Source: Lachnospiraceae bacterium
GTDB lineage: Bacteria > Bacillota > Clostridia > Lachnospirales > Lachnospiraceae
Reading direction: 5' to 3'
Length of the DNA stretch: 64,000 bases
Assembly: GCA_017621815.1 (NCBI GenBank)
Contig: JAGASK010000039.1
Location: forward strand, 124,001-188,000
Shown here piece by piece: positions 19,002 to 27,132 of this stretch (its first letter is position 1; the number at the start of each line of letters is the position of its first letter). Under the pieces are notes generated by a model. The model searched no databases. It saw only the letters and a program-made list of their open reading frames with translations, and had not been told where the DNA came from. The position numbers and the translations under genes were made by a program.

Positions 19002-19820
19002 CTACTTGACAATCAGCTGATATTCCACTACAATCCCGGCTTCCACCTGAATTTCTCCCGGCATAATACCGCTGGTATCGGCGGCGGCGTCCAGTTTCGC
19101 CTCCATGAGAGAGTTCATTTGTCCTGAACGGGCATAGTCCGTATAGCGGGCTTCGGAATATCCGCCGGTTTCCTGAATGCTGATTACATTTCCTATTTCT
19201 GCCCCGGAAGCTGCTGCCAGCACCTGCGCTTTTTCCCGGGCGGATGCCACGGCTTTCGTCAATGCCTCCTGATAGCTTTTATCATACTGACTTGCCTGAT
19301 AAGTAATGGACTGTATTGTGTTGATACCCGAGGTTACTGACTTTTCCAGAATCTCATCCAGATTATCAATAGGCAAATCTGACACCGTCAATGTGGATAT
19401 TGCTTCATATCCCGTCAGCCTGGGAGTATTTCCGCTGTAATTATATACCGGATTCATATAATAATCAGATGTTTGGATAGAAGCTTCTTCCACATTCAGG
19501 CTTTTCAGCTGCTCTATCACCTGACTTACGGCTTCTGCATTTTTCTGCTGGCATCCTGCAGCAGTACTGTCTTTCGTTCTTACAGAATAAACAACTTCCG
19601 CAATATCAGGCACTATCGCCACTTCTTCGCTGCTGTTAACAATAATTGTATTATGTACGTCGGCAATCTGATTCTGAATGTCCCGGGTCTCTGCCGAAAA
19701 ATCATCTGAACCTGCTGCCGTATTGCTTTCGTCCGGCGGATTCCCGGCTGCCTGATTTCCGCATGCGGCTAATCCCAAAGTCATAAGCGTTAAACATAAA
19801 GTCAATAATAGTCTCTTCAT
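19002..19820 (-). CDS. SIMPL-domain (DUF541) lipoprotein
   Basis: Lipoprotein of 272 residues: signal peptide MKRLLLTLCLTLMTLG with lipobox LAAC (Cys20), then a SIMPL/DUF541 domain from about residue 60 (SSEEVAIVPDIAEVVYSVRTK...), with Y-N-Y and QYDKSYQEALTKAVASAREKAQVLAAASG typical of the family. Members form ring-like oligomers outside the membrane; the physiological role is poorly defined. RBS AAGGAGG. Monocistronic and convergent with trmL. Confidence 0.9.
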   Translation of the reverse strand: MKRLLLTLCLTLMTLGLAACGNQAAGNPPDESNTAAGSDDFSAETRDIQNQIADVHNTIIVNSSEEVAIVPDIAEVVYSVRTKDSTAAGCQQKNAEAVSQVIEQLKSLNVEEASIQTSDYYMNPVYNYSGNTPRLTGYEAISTLTVSDLPIDNLDEILEKSVTSGINTIQSITYQASQYDKSYQEALTKAVASAREKAQVLAAASGAEIGNVISIQETGGYSEARYTDYARSGQMNSLMEAKLDAAADTSGIMPGEIQVEAGIVVEYQLIVK

Positions 19821-19884
19821 AAAAAACCTCCTTATAAGTATTTCTGTATAAGATACGAAGGAGGCTTTTTCTATTTATGGCATT

Positions 19885-19918
19885 TGCAAAAACACTTTTC
19901 ATAATGGTCGTTTTTGCA
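19885..19918. promoter_or_regulatory. Dyad and candidate AraC operator before the RG importer
   Basis: Inverted repeat TGCAAAAAC (19885-19893) / GTTTTTGCA (19910-19918). Its right half contains ATGGTCG-N3-TTGC (19904-19917), which recurs on the minus strand at 30395-30382, between rhaM and GH28 of the same locus. It lies about 45 bases upstream of the -10 element at 19963, a usual position for AraC activation. Operator function is inferred from recurrence and position. Confidence 0.45.
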
Positions 19919-19962
19919 CAATTTGCGAAACATATTGCTTAGAAAGGACTGTCAATTTATCC

Positions 19963-19968
19963 TATAAT
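19963..19968 (+). promoter_or_regulatory. -10 element of the RG importer operon
   Basis: TATAAT at 19963-19968 with no convincing -35 at 16-18 bases upstream, as expected for an activator-dependent promoter. Start codon follows at 20044. Confidence 0.5.
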
Positions 19969-20043
19969 AAGTTCACAAGCACCAAATAAATATACAATAT
20001 TAACAAAAATAAGCGTTAATTTTGATTGAGAGAGGATGATTTT

Positions 20044-20988
20044 ATGGCAAAGTTAAAGTCGGGCACTTCCAATGTGCAAACCAAAACCTCCTGGAAAAAA
20101 GCCCTGAAACGGGACTGGCAGTTTTATGTGCTTTTGCTCATACCGCTGGTATTGGTAATTGTTTTTAATTATGCGGCATATCCGGGTCTTAGAATGGTAT
20201 TCATGGATTACAAACCTGCCAAAGGCTACGATGGCAGCAACTGGGTGGGACTTGCAATCTTTCAGAAAATGTTTAAGGATGCAGACTTTATCCGCGCCCT
20301 GCGAAATTCCCTTGTATTTAACTTCCTGGATTTGCTGGTTGGCTTTCCCATGCCGATTATCCTGGCCTTGATGCTCAATGAACTGCGTTATCCCAGATTT
20401 AAGAAAGTAACTCAGACTATTCTTTACCTGCCGCATTTTCTTTCCTGGGTTATCGTGGGAAGCGTAGCTTACCAGCTTTTCAAACCCAGCAGCGGTATTA
20501 TCAATGTACTTTTAACAAATATGGGTGTTGAATCAGTTCCCTTCCTGACAGAAAAATGGCACTGGGCAGTAACCTACCTTTTAATTGGTGTATGGCAGAC
20601 CATGGGATGGGGCACCATTATCTACCTGGCTGCAATTACCAGCATCAGCAATGAATTATATGAAGCTGCCATGATTGACGGAGCGGGAAGATGGAAACGT
20701 ATGTGGCACATTACTCTCCCCGGTATTAAAGGAACCATTGTTACTCTGCTGATAATGAACCTGGGACGTGTTATGAACAGTAACTTTGAACGTCTTGACG
20801 TTTTCGGCAATACACAGGTTAAGGACTTCCAATACCAGCTGGCTATTTACATATATGAAAAGGGTCTTGGCAACGCACAGTTTTCCATGTCCACGGCAGT
20901 TGGTTTATTCCAGTCTATAGTAGGACTGATTCTGGTTCTTGCAGCAGACAAAGTCGCCAAGCTTCTTGGTGAAGAAGGTTTGATTTAA
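20044..20988 (+). CDS. Sugar ABC permease, YteP/LplB type
   Basis: Permease of 314 residues of the carbohydrate-uptake (CUT1) subfamily that includes B. subtilis YteP and LplB. Six membrane helices; the ATPase-contacting loop is YEAAMIDGAGRWKRMWHITLPGI. The ATG at 20044 has AGAGAGG eight bases upstream; an in-frame TTG at 20026 lies in the RBS region and is not used. It is followed 13 bases later by the partner permease. As usual for this group, no ATPase gene is in the operon; a shared MsmX-type ATPase elsewhere would energise it. In Bacillus the YteP-YtcP-YtcQ system imports rhamnogalacturonan fragments, which matches the neighbouring enzymes here. Confidence 0.93.
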   Translation: MAKLKSGTSNVQTKTSWKKALKRDWQFYVLLLIPLVLVIVFNYAAYPGLRMVFMDYKPAKGYDGSNWVGLAIFQKMFKDADFIRALRNSLVFNFLDLLVGFPMPIILALMLNELRYPRFKKVTQTILYLPHFLSWVIVGSVAYQLFKPSSGIINVLLTNMGVESVPFLTEKWHWAVTYLLIGVWQTMGWGTIIYLAAITSISNELYEAAMIDGAGRWKRMWHITLPGIKGTIVTLLIMNLGRVMNSNFERLDVFGNTQVKDFQYQLAIYIYEKGLGNAQFSMSTAVGLFQSIVGLILVLAADKVAKLLGEEGLI

Positions 20989-21001
20989 GGAGGGACGGAA
21001 A

Positions 21002-21931
21002 ATGGCTAAGAAAAAAAATGAAGTGATTCGCGATGCTGAAAATACATCCGAGGGCAGCAGAGCCATCAATAAGTTCCGCATAAGCGACGGATTAATTATG
21101 GTTTTTCTGGCATTGTTATGCCTTACCTGTATTTTCCCCTTTATCCACCTGGCAGCCAAATCCATTTCCAGCAACAGCGCTGTTTTGGCAAAGTCAGTTT
21201 ATCTGTGGCCTAAGGAAATTACATTTGATGCTTATACTTCCTTAATTAAGGACGGTACCATGGTTTATTCAATGATATACAGCGTGATTGTAACAGCAGT
21301 ATTTACCCTTTTAGGCATGATTGCCTGTACCTGTGCTGCTTACCCGCTGTCAAAAAAGAGACTGAAAGGAAGAAACTTATTTACTTTCCTTTTAATGTTT
21401 CCCATGTATTTCAATGCCGGACTGATTCCTACTTACTTGTTGTTCAAGGGACTGAATCTTTTAGATAATGTATGGGTACTTATTCTGCCGCTTATTTATT
21501 CGCCCTATAACATGCTGATTATGAAGACATATCTTCAGTCCAGCATACCGGACAGCCTGGAAGAATCCGCTTATCTGGATGGTGCCAGTAATTTCCAGAT
21601 TCTGGGACGCATTATACTGCCTTTGTCCAAACCGATTATTGCCACACTGTCTTTGTTCTATGCTGTAGGCCGTTGGAATGCATATGCGGATAATAAATAC
21701 TATATCAAAACAGATACCTTAAAAATGATACAATACAAGCTTTACCAAATGGTTGCTTCTGCTACAGAGGCTCAGACCACTACACTTTCCGAAGCGGCTG
21801 CAGTAACAAGTACGCCGGAGGTATTACAGGCGGCGTCCATTATGTTCGTAACCATACCTATTATCTGCATCTACCCTTTCCTTCAGAAATATTTTGTAAA
21901 GGGCGTTATGGTCGGTGCAGTCAAAGGTTAA
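21002..21931 (+). CDS. Sugar ABC permease, YtcP/LplC type
   Basis: Second permease, 309 residues, CUT1 family. A charged cytoplasmic N-terminus (MAKKKNEVIRDAENT) precedes six helices; the coupling loop is EESAYLDGASNFQILGRIILPLSKP. The C-terminus FVKGVMVGAVKG is the hallmark ending of YtcP/LplC proteins. RBS GGAGGG. An unusual Thr/Glu/Ala-rich stretch (SATEAQTTTLSEAAAVTSTPEV, about 255-276) forms the last outer loop, common in this group. Confidence 0.93.
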   Translation: MAKKKNEVIRDAENTSEGSRAINKFRISDGLIMVFLALLCLTCIFPFIHLAAKSISSNSAVLAKSVYLWPKEITFDAYTSLIKDGTMVYSMIYSVIVTAVFTLLGMIACTCAAYPLSKKRLKGRNLFTFLLMFPMYFNAGLIPTYLLFKGLNLLDNVWVLILPLIYSPYNMLIMKTYLQSSIPDSLEESAYLDGASNFQILGRIILPLSKPIIATLSLFYAVGRWNAYADNKYYIKTDTLKMIQYKLYQMVASATEAQTTTLSEAAAVTSTPEVLQAASIMFVTIPIICIYPFLQKYFVKGVMVGAVKG

Positions 21932-22017
21932 CAGTTTTTCTTAACTCAGGTAGTTTTCCGGCAAACGGATTAACTATACATAACTTCTAAACAATTAATT
22001 TAAAAGGAGGATTTATT

Positions 22018-23754
22018 ATGAAGAGAAATTTTCTTCGCAAAATTTTGGTGCTTGCGCTTACCGGCTCCATGGTAATGGGAATGCTCAGCGGATGTGGAAG
22101 CAGCAATTCTAACGAATCATCTGAAACTACAACTGCTGCTGAATCAGAAAGCACCAATACTGAAACAGCTGAAACTGAAAGCTCTTCCGGTGAAGCAGCT
22201 GAAACAGCCGGTGTTGCCGGCATTGATGGCTGGGAAGCTTTTGCTGACAATGTTACCTTAAGAGTTGCGGTTTATGACAGAGGTGTGGAAGGCGTTCCTA
22301 CTGTTAATGACAACTACTGGACAAAATGGATTCAGGAAAACTTTGGTGATAAATACAACATTACCGTTGAATTCGTACCGATTACCAGAACTGATGTTAT
22401 GACAGACTACGCTCTTTTAGCTGCTGCAGGCGATTTACCTACTATCCTTATGGAATATGATTATCCCAAGCTTGCACAGTGGGCTAACGACGGATACCTG
22501 ACCACTTACAGTCTTGATGAATTTGCTCAGGTCGCTCCTACCTACTACAACAGAATGGTTGAGAACAACCAGCTTGTTTATACCGAAATGGGCGGCGAAA
22601 CCTACTTTGCCCTGGCAGAAAGACCTTATTACGATTCCACTTATACTTACCAGACATTTGTTCGTCTTGACTGGTTGAAGGAAGTTGGTTATGACTCTGT
22701 ACCTACTACTCATGATGACCTGGTAGATGCACTTACCAAGATTAAAGAAGCAGGCCTTTGTGACTATCCCGGCGGTCTGGCTATTCAGAACCGTATGGTA
22801 TCCACCGGTGCAGATACTCAGAACTACGCTTACAGAACTTATCCTTTAAATGAAGAAGAATGGGCTGTTTACGGCGATTATAACATCGTATCCATGAACT
22901 GGGAGCCTACTTATAATATGCTGAAGCTGGCAAACGAAGCTTATAACCTTGGAATTACCAATCCTGAATATTATATTACTGATGACGAAACCTACAAGGC
23001 TAACTTTATTAACGGAAGCTCTTATTCATATGCTAATTATATTTCCGCAAATATGGACTGGCTTGTTTCCTTCTATGAGAACAATCCTGATGCTGAATTA
23101 GCTATTGTTCCTGCTGATGTTACCTATGCCGGTTCCAGCGCATACCGTACAAATAACCCCTTCGGTATGATTATCGGTTTCTCTTCTTCCGCTACGGCTG
23201 ACGAATTAAAGGCTGCATGGATGTATATGGAATGGATGACACAGGAAGATGTTCTGTTCACAATGCAGTGGGGTATTGAAGGTGAAAACTATACCTTAGA
23301 TGATAAGGGACTTCCCGTATCAGTAGCTGACTATTCAGGTGATTACACACAGGGCTTCAATAACAGCAAAGACTACTGGTGTGTAACAATCGAAAGCAGA
23401 AATGCCGGTACTATTGAAGATATGATTGCTTCCGTATCTCCTCAGGGTCTTCCTCAGGACTTCACACAGGACATCATTGATTTCTACTACAAGCAGCTTG
23501 AAAATGCAGAAGCAGGTCTTGCATGTACCGATGCCATTTATGCTGTAGCAGTTAATGCTGAATCCGAATATTCAGGAACACTTGCATCTCTGTGGACAGA
23601 ATACTATGATACATTGACAATGGCTGACCCTGCAGAATTTGATTCTCTCTATGAAGATTTAACCCAGAAATATCTGGATGCAGGTTATCAGGCAGTCATT
23701 GATGAAAGAACAGAGGCTTATAAAGCCGGCAATACCACAAAGCTTGCAAACTAA
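22018..23754 (+). CDS. Sugar-binding lipoprotein, YtcQ/LplA type
   Basis: Extracellular oligosaccharide-binding lipoprotein of 578 residues. Signal peptide with lipobox MLSGC (Cys26), a Ser/Thr/Glu-rich linker to about 70, then a large family-1 solute-binding domain. RBS AAAGGAGG. The sequence uses more A/T-ending and highly regular codons than its neighbours, typical of a highly expressed gene. Size and operon position match YtcQ of B. subtilis, whose ligands are rhamnogalacturonan disaccharides; the ligand here is inferred from the adjoining GH105, GH28, CE12 and RhaM genes. Confidence 0.92.
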   Translation: MKRNFLRKILVLALTGSMVMGMLSGCGSSNSNESSETTTAAESESTNTETAETESSSGEAAETAGVAGIDGWEAFADNVTLRVAVYDRGVEGVPTVNDNYWTKWIQENFGDKYNITVEFVPITRTDVMTDYALLAAAGDLPTILMEYDYPKLAQWANDGYLTTYSLDEFAQVAPTYYNRMVENNQLVYTEMGGETYFALAERPYYDSTYTYQTFVRLDWLKEVGYDSVPTTHDDLVDALTKIKEAGLCDYPGGLAIQNRMVSTGADTQNYAYRTYPLNEEEWAVYGDYNIVSMNWEPTYNMLKLANEAYNLGITNPEYYITDDETYKANFINGSSYSYANYISANMDWLVSFYENNPDAELAIVPADVTYAGSSAYRTNNPFGMIIGFSSSATADELKAAWMYMEWMTQEDVLFTMQWGIEGENYTLDDKGLPVSVADYSGDYTQGFNNSKDYWCVTIESRNAGTIEDMIASVSPQGLPQDFTQDIIDFYYKQLENAEAGLACTDAIYAVAVNAESEYSGTLASLWTEYYDTLTMADPAEFDSLYEDLTQKYLDAGYQAVIDERTEAYKAGNTTKLAN

Positions 23755-23782
23755 ATTGAAAGAAATAAACAGTGAACAAAAC

Positions 23783-23832
23783 AGAGGACAGATGCAGAAA
23801 TGTATCTGTCCTCTCAGGCTGTTCCTTTTTTA
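23783..23832 (+). terminator. Stem-loop after the binding-protein gene
   Basis: An 11-base inverted repeat AGAGGACAGAT (23783-23793) / ATCTGTCCTCT (23804-23814), 10-base loop, followed after nine bases by a T-run (23824-23830). The gap before the T-run makes it a weak terminator or an mRNA 3' end stabiliser; it would lower araC expression relative to the binding protein. Confidence 0.55.
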
Positions 23833-23922
23833 TTCTGCTGTATCCCTTGATTTTAACAGTAAGAATTGATATAAATAAAGCAATAGAAACTTCTGCTTAA
23901 TGAATTCCTAATGGAGATAGCT

Positions 23923-24882
23923 ATGGCAAAACCTGTAAATACTATTACTGAATACCGAAACTATTATCTGGCCCCCCATTTTCCCGTGCTGCTTCTAACC
24001 GGAAGCCATTGGAAGGTTTCAGATATTCCCAGCGGCCGCCTTCACTTCCATAATTGTCTGGAATTCGGAATCTGCCATACTGACAGCGGCTTTATGGAAT
24101 TTTATGGAGAACGCATTCCTTTTCATGCAGGCGATATTACGGTCATTCCCCGCAATGTACCCCATACCACATACAGCAGTCAGGGAGAGACAAGTCTCTG
24201 GTCCTGGATTTTCATAGATCCGGGAGAGCTTTTCCGCCATTCTCTGCCCGCAACCTGGAAAAATTATGACCTTCTGCCTTATAACTTTAAGAGTTTTAAA
24301 TATATTCTCAGCAAAGAACAATATCCTACTGTCTATCAGCTGTTTACAGTAATTATAAAGGAACTGCAGTCACAAAATCTTGGATATCAGTTTTCTGCTA
24401 AAGGTCTGCTGCTGGCTTTATATATAGAAATTTACCGTATTCAATCCCAGGAGGAAACGAAAAACTCTGATGAATGGCTTTCTGATTCTGTCAGTCCATT
24501 ATCTGTAGCGCCTGCACTTGATTATATTGAAAATAATTACATGCACCAGTTCAGCATTGAACACCTGGCAGATTTATGCCACTGGAGCCCCACGCATTTC
24601 AGACGCATGTTTAACTCCATTATGAAAATGTCACCTTTAAATTATGTCAACAGTACCCGCATTATTAAATCCTGCAATCTCCTTTGCAGCACGGAGGATT
24701 CTATCCTGAGCATTTCGGAAGCAGTGGGTTTTCAGTCTGTTTCCAGCTATAACCGCTACTTTGTCCGCATTATGCAGCAGTCTCCCAGGGAATACCGCCA
24801 GAAGATGCTCCAAAGCGACAAGCAGCAGGTTCAAAACCTGTCCATACTGGAATATTCAGGATGGATGGAACCGGAATATTAA
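23923..24882 (+). CDS. AraC-family transcriptional regulator
   Basis: Regulator of 319 residues. The N-terminal cupin (about 20-165) contains the sugar-sensing AraC_binding fold (LHFHNCLEFGICH..., FHAGDITVIPRNVPHTTYS). The C-terminal AraC DNA-binding domain (about 215-315) has both helix-turn-helices: IEHLADLCHWSPTHFRRMFNSIM and ISEAVGFQSVSSYNRYFVRIMQQSPREYR. I chose the ATG at 23923, which has GGAG six bases upstream; another ATG four codons earlier (23911) has no RBS. It probably activates the importer and the enzyme genes downstream in response to a rhamnogalacturonan-derived sugar. Confidence 0.9.
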   Translation: MAKPVNTITEYRNYYLAPHFPVLLLTGSHWKVSDIPSGRLHFHNCLEFGICHTDSGFMEFYGERIPFHAGDITVIPRNVPHTTYSSQGETSLWSWIFIDPGELFRHSLPATWKNYDLLPYNFKSFKYILSKEQYPTVYQLFTVIIKELQSQNLGYQFSAKGLLLALYIEIYRIQSQEETKNSDEWLSDSVSPLSVAPALDYIENNYMHQFSIEHLADLCHWSPTHFRRMFNSIMKMSPLNYVNSTRIIKSCNLLCSTEDSILSISEAVGFQSVSSYNRYFVRIMQQSPREYRQKMLQSDKQQVQNLSILEYSGWMEPEY

Positions 24883-24917
24883 AAGAGCTGACGCATTTAA
24901 CCGTCAGCTCTTTTTTC
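24881..24917. terminator. Bidirectional terminator
   Basis: AAAAGAGCTGACG (24881-24893) and CGTCAGCTCTTTTTT (24902-24916) form a strong hairpin with flanking A- and T-runs between convergent araC and GH112 genes. Confidence 0.85.
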
Positions 24918-24925
24918 TGTATATT

Positions 24926-27082
24926 CTATAAGTTTACAAATACCGTCTGATAAGGCTCCAGTTCCAGTTCCTTTACTCCCGCCTCGGTGTTTATCCGCGT
25001 TTTCTGAGCACATTCACTGTTGTTAATCACTACCAGCTTACTGCTTTTAGGGTAATATGCGCATTCCGTAAAGAAATTATCCGTCATGTACATACCTGTA
25101 ACTTCTTCCCCTCCTGCGTAACGGATCAGCTGATATAACAGACGCGTATTGGCAGAAGAAAGCTGAAAGGAAGAAAGATAAATTCCTTTTCCCTTTCCGA
25201 AATCATGAACCGTCAGTACAGGCTGTCCTTCTTCTTCCAACAGCACCTGTGCCTTTCCATCTGTAAGATATCGATTCTGTTTCACTGCAAGTCTTACACC
25301 CTCCGGCACCAGTCCTTCCGTATCAGCGGTTGTAAAGCTCCATTTTCCGTGGCAGATTCTTTCTCCGGTATCCTCATCTATGCCGAGCACATGGGCCATA
25401 CGGAAATAAGTATCGTACCCTGTTACTGCTGACGGCTCATTGACACCTAAAAACACACCGCCCTGATAAACCCATTCTGTCAAAACCTCAACCAGTTTTT
25501 CATCTTTCCAGGCATCTCCGCCGCTCCATGCGCTTCCTGCGTAACCGGCATTAATCACCACATCCACATCCTTTAATGCGCCGTTTTTCACATCTTCAAA
25601 GGAAAGGAAGCTTACCTCCACCGGCAGTCCCGCAAGGGCTTCATTGATATGAATCAGGTCATGCTGCCAGCTCTCATGAAAATGGCCGGAAAGCGTCCAG
25701 GAACGCAGCGCTCCCCAATAATGCAGTACCGCAACTCTTGTCTTAATACAATAAGGTTTTCCTTCTTTATGGAAATCCTGTATCATATGAAATTCATCAG
25801 TAACCTGCTCAATATAATTGCAGAAATCCGGAAAACCTTCCGTCAGGTGAAGGTATCCGCCAAGCCCTATTCTGTCCACCGGGCAGCGCAGCAGGGCTCT
25901 TCTGATTTGATTCCAATACCGCTTTGCTTCCGCCGTCGGGTTTCCTCCTTCCATAAAGGTAGGCGCCCCTCCAAGCCCCACAGGAAACAAATAAGGATGC
26001 AGGCGCAGCTCGTGTACAGGAACCTTTACTCCGGCACAAAGCCTTGCCTCATAACCGGAAAATACACATTTAATCAAACCGTCGAAGCCGAATTCCTCAA
26101 ATCTTCCATTATAAGGCTCAATCCCTACCCAGCTGTCGTCATAAAATACGTATGCCTTTTTTCCATATTCATGCACAATATCTATCAACTGCTTTCCAAA
26201 GGAAATCACAAAATCATTGATAAATTTCATCCAGTCCAGCTTACGGGCATTTCCCGGCATATGGGTCACATGGCGCTTTCCCTGATTGATAAAGTCCTCC
26301 GCTGTCATGGAATAACCATATTCCGCAGCGAATTCGTCAAGCGCCCTTTCGCTTACGGTAAAATCATAAGAACCCCAGTCTGTAAAAAGGTGGCGGCATT
26401 CTTCATGGGAACCCCATATCCAGACAAAATTGTAAAACAGCGATGTAAAACGGACCACTGTGGTATCCGGGTGGGCTTCACACCATTCTTTCATCCATTT
26501 AAGGAGATATTCCCTTGTTTCAGGATATCTGGGGTCAATCTGCATCAAATGCTCTTTATCCCAATGATTTGTGGTGTGATTATACATGGAAATTTCTTCC
26601 CAGATTCTGTAAGCCAAAAAGCTCACCGTATATTTATGCCATGGTATCGCTCTTTGCACCGTAACGCTGCCCGTTTCCCTGTTATAAGTCCAATCCCCTG
26701 AGCTGACGGGCTCATTTACCGTTCTGTCATAAACCTGCCAGTACTTCATTGCCTCACAACAGTCATTAACCGCGAACTGTTCTTCAAAAAAATCGTCCAT
26801 CAGACTTATTGTAAGTTCTTCACCTGTTGCTGCCACTACAGGAGATGTACATAAAAATGTCTGCTGCAGCTTATCTTTGTTTTTCCCTGCCCATTCATTG
26901 TGTTCCCGAATTACGCAAAGAGTAGAATAAATGCCGTATCCTGCATGTATAATGTCTTCAGAAAGCTGTGTGCCGTCGCTGTCACGGATTACATCCGCTC
27001 CCCATTTTTCTGCCAGCTTTAAAGTCAGTTCCTCATAGCCTGATTCTCCCGGCAGCGTAAAGCCGCCTTTTCTTTTACTCAT
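24926..27082 (-). CDS. GH112 phosphorylase, likely galactosyl-beta-1,4-L-rhamnose phosphorylase
   Basis: Cytoplasmic GH112 enzyme of 718 residues. The N-terminus GGFTLPGESGYEELT... KWGADVIRDSDGT is characteristic, and Asp316 in DDSWVGIEPY aligns with the general acid of Bifidobacterium lacto-N-biose phosphorylase (Asp313). GH112 enzymes phosphorolyse beta-galactosides to galactose-1-phosphate: lacto-N-biose/galacto-N-biose in one group, galactosyl-1,4-rhamnose in another known from Clostridium phytofermentans. The operon (RhaM, GH105, CE12) points to the rhamnose type; this is inference, since specificity cannot be read directly. Start: ATG 27080-27082 with GGGAGG; the 25 codons upstream of it in the open frame lie in the gap and in the neighbour. 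Last gene of the operon. Confidence 0.88.
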   Translation of the reverse strand: MSKRKGGFTLPGESGYEELTLKLAEKWGADVIRDSDGTQLSEDIIHAGYGIYSTLCVIREHNEWAGKNKDKLQQTFLCTSPVVAATGEELTISLMDDFFEEQFAVNDCCEAMKYWQVYDRTVNEPVSSGDWTYNRETGSVTVQRAIPWHKYTVSFLAYRIWEEISMYNHTTNHWDKEHLMQIDPRYPETREYLLKWMKEWCEAHPDTTVVRFTSLFYNFVWIWGSHEECRHLFTDWGSYDFTVSERALDEFAAEYGYSMTAEDFINQGKRHVTHMPGNARKLDWMKFINDFVISFGKQLIDIVHEYGKKAYVFYDDSWVGIEPYNGRFEEFGFDGLIKCVFSGYEARLCAGVKVPVHELRLHPYLFPVGLGGAPTFMEGGNPTAEAKRYWNQIRRALLRCPVDRIGLGGYLHLTEGFPDFCNYIEQVTDEFHMIQDFHKEGKPYCIKTRVAVLHYWGALRSWTLSGHFHESWQHDLIHINEALAGLPVEVSFLSFEDVKNGALKDVDVVINAGYAGSAWSGGDAWKDEKLVEVLTEWVYQGGVFLGVNEPSAVTGYDTYFRMAHVLGIDEDTGERICHGKWSFTTADTEGLVPEGVRLAVKQNRYLTDGKAQVLLEEEGQPVLTVHDFGKGKGIYLSSFQLSSANTRLLYQLIRYAGGEEVTGMYMTDNFFTECAYYPKSSKLVVINNSECAQKTRINTEAGVKELELEPYQTVFVNL

Positions 27083-27132
27083 CCCGAATTCCTCCCGCAC
27101 TCTGTTATTGTTAATGAATACTTCTCTTCCGG

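Noticed and set aside
25649-26701. 350-codon open frame on the plus strand
   Set aside because: Lies entirely antisense to the GH112 gene, has a composition typical of reverse-frame translation (rich in His, Lys, Phe, Ser) and no family resemblance.
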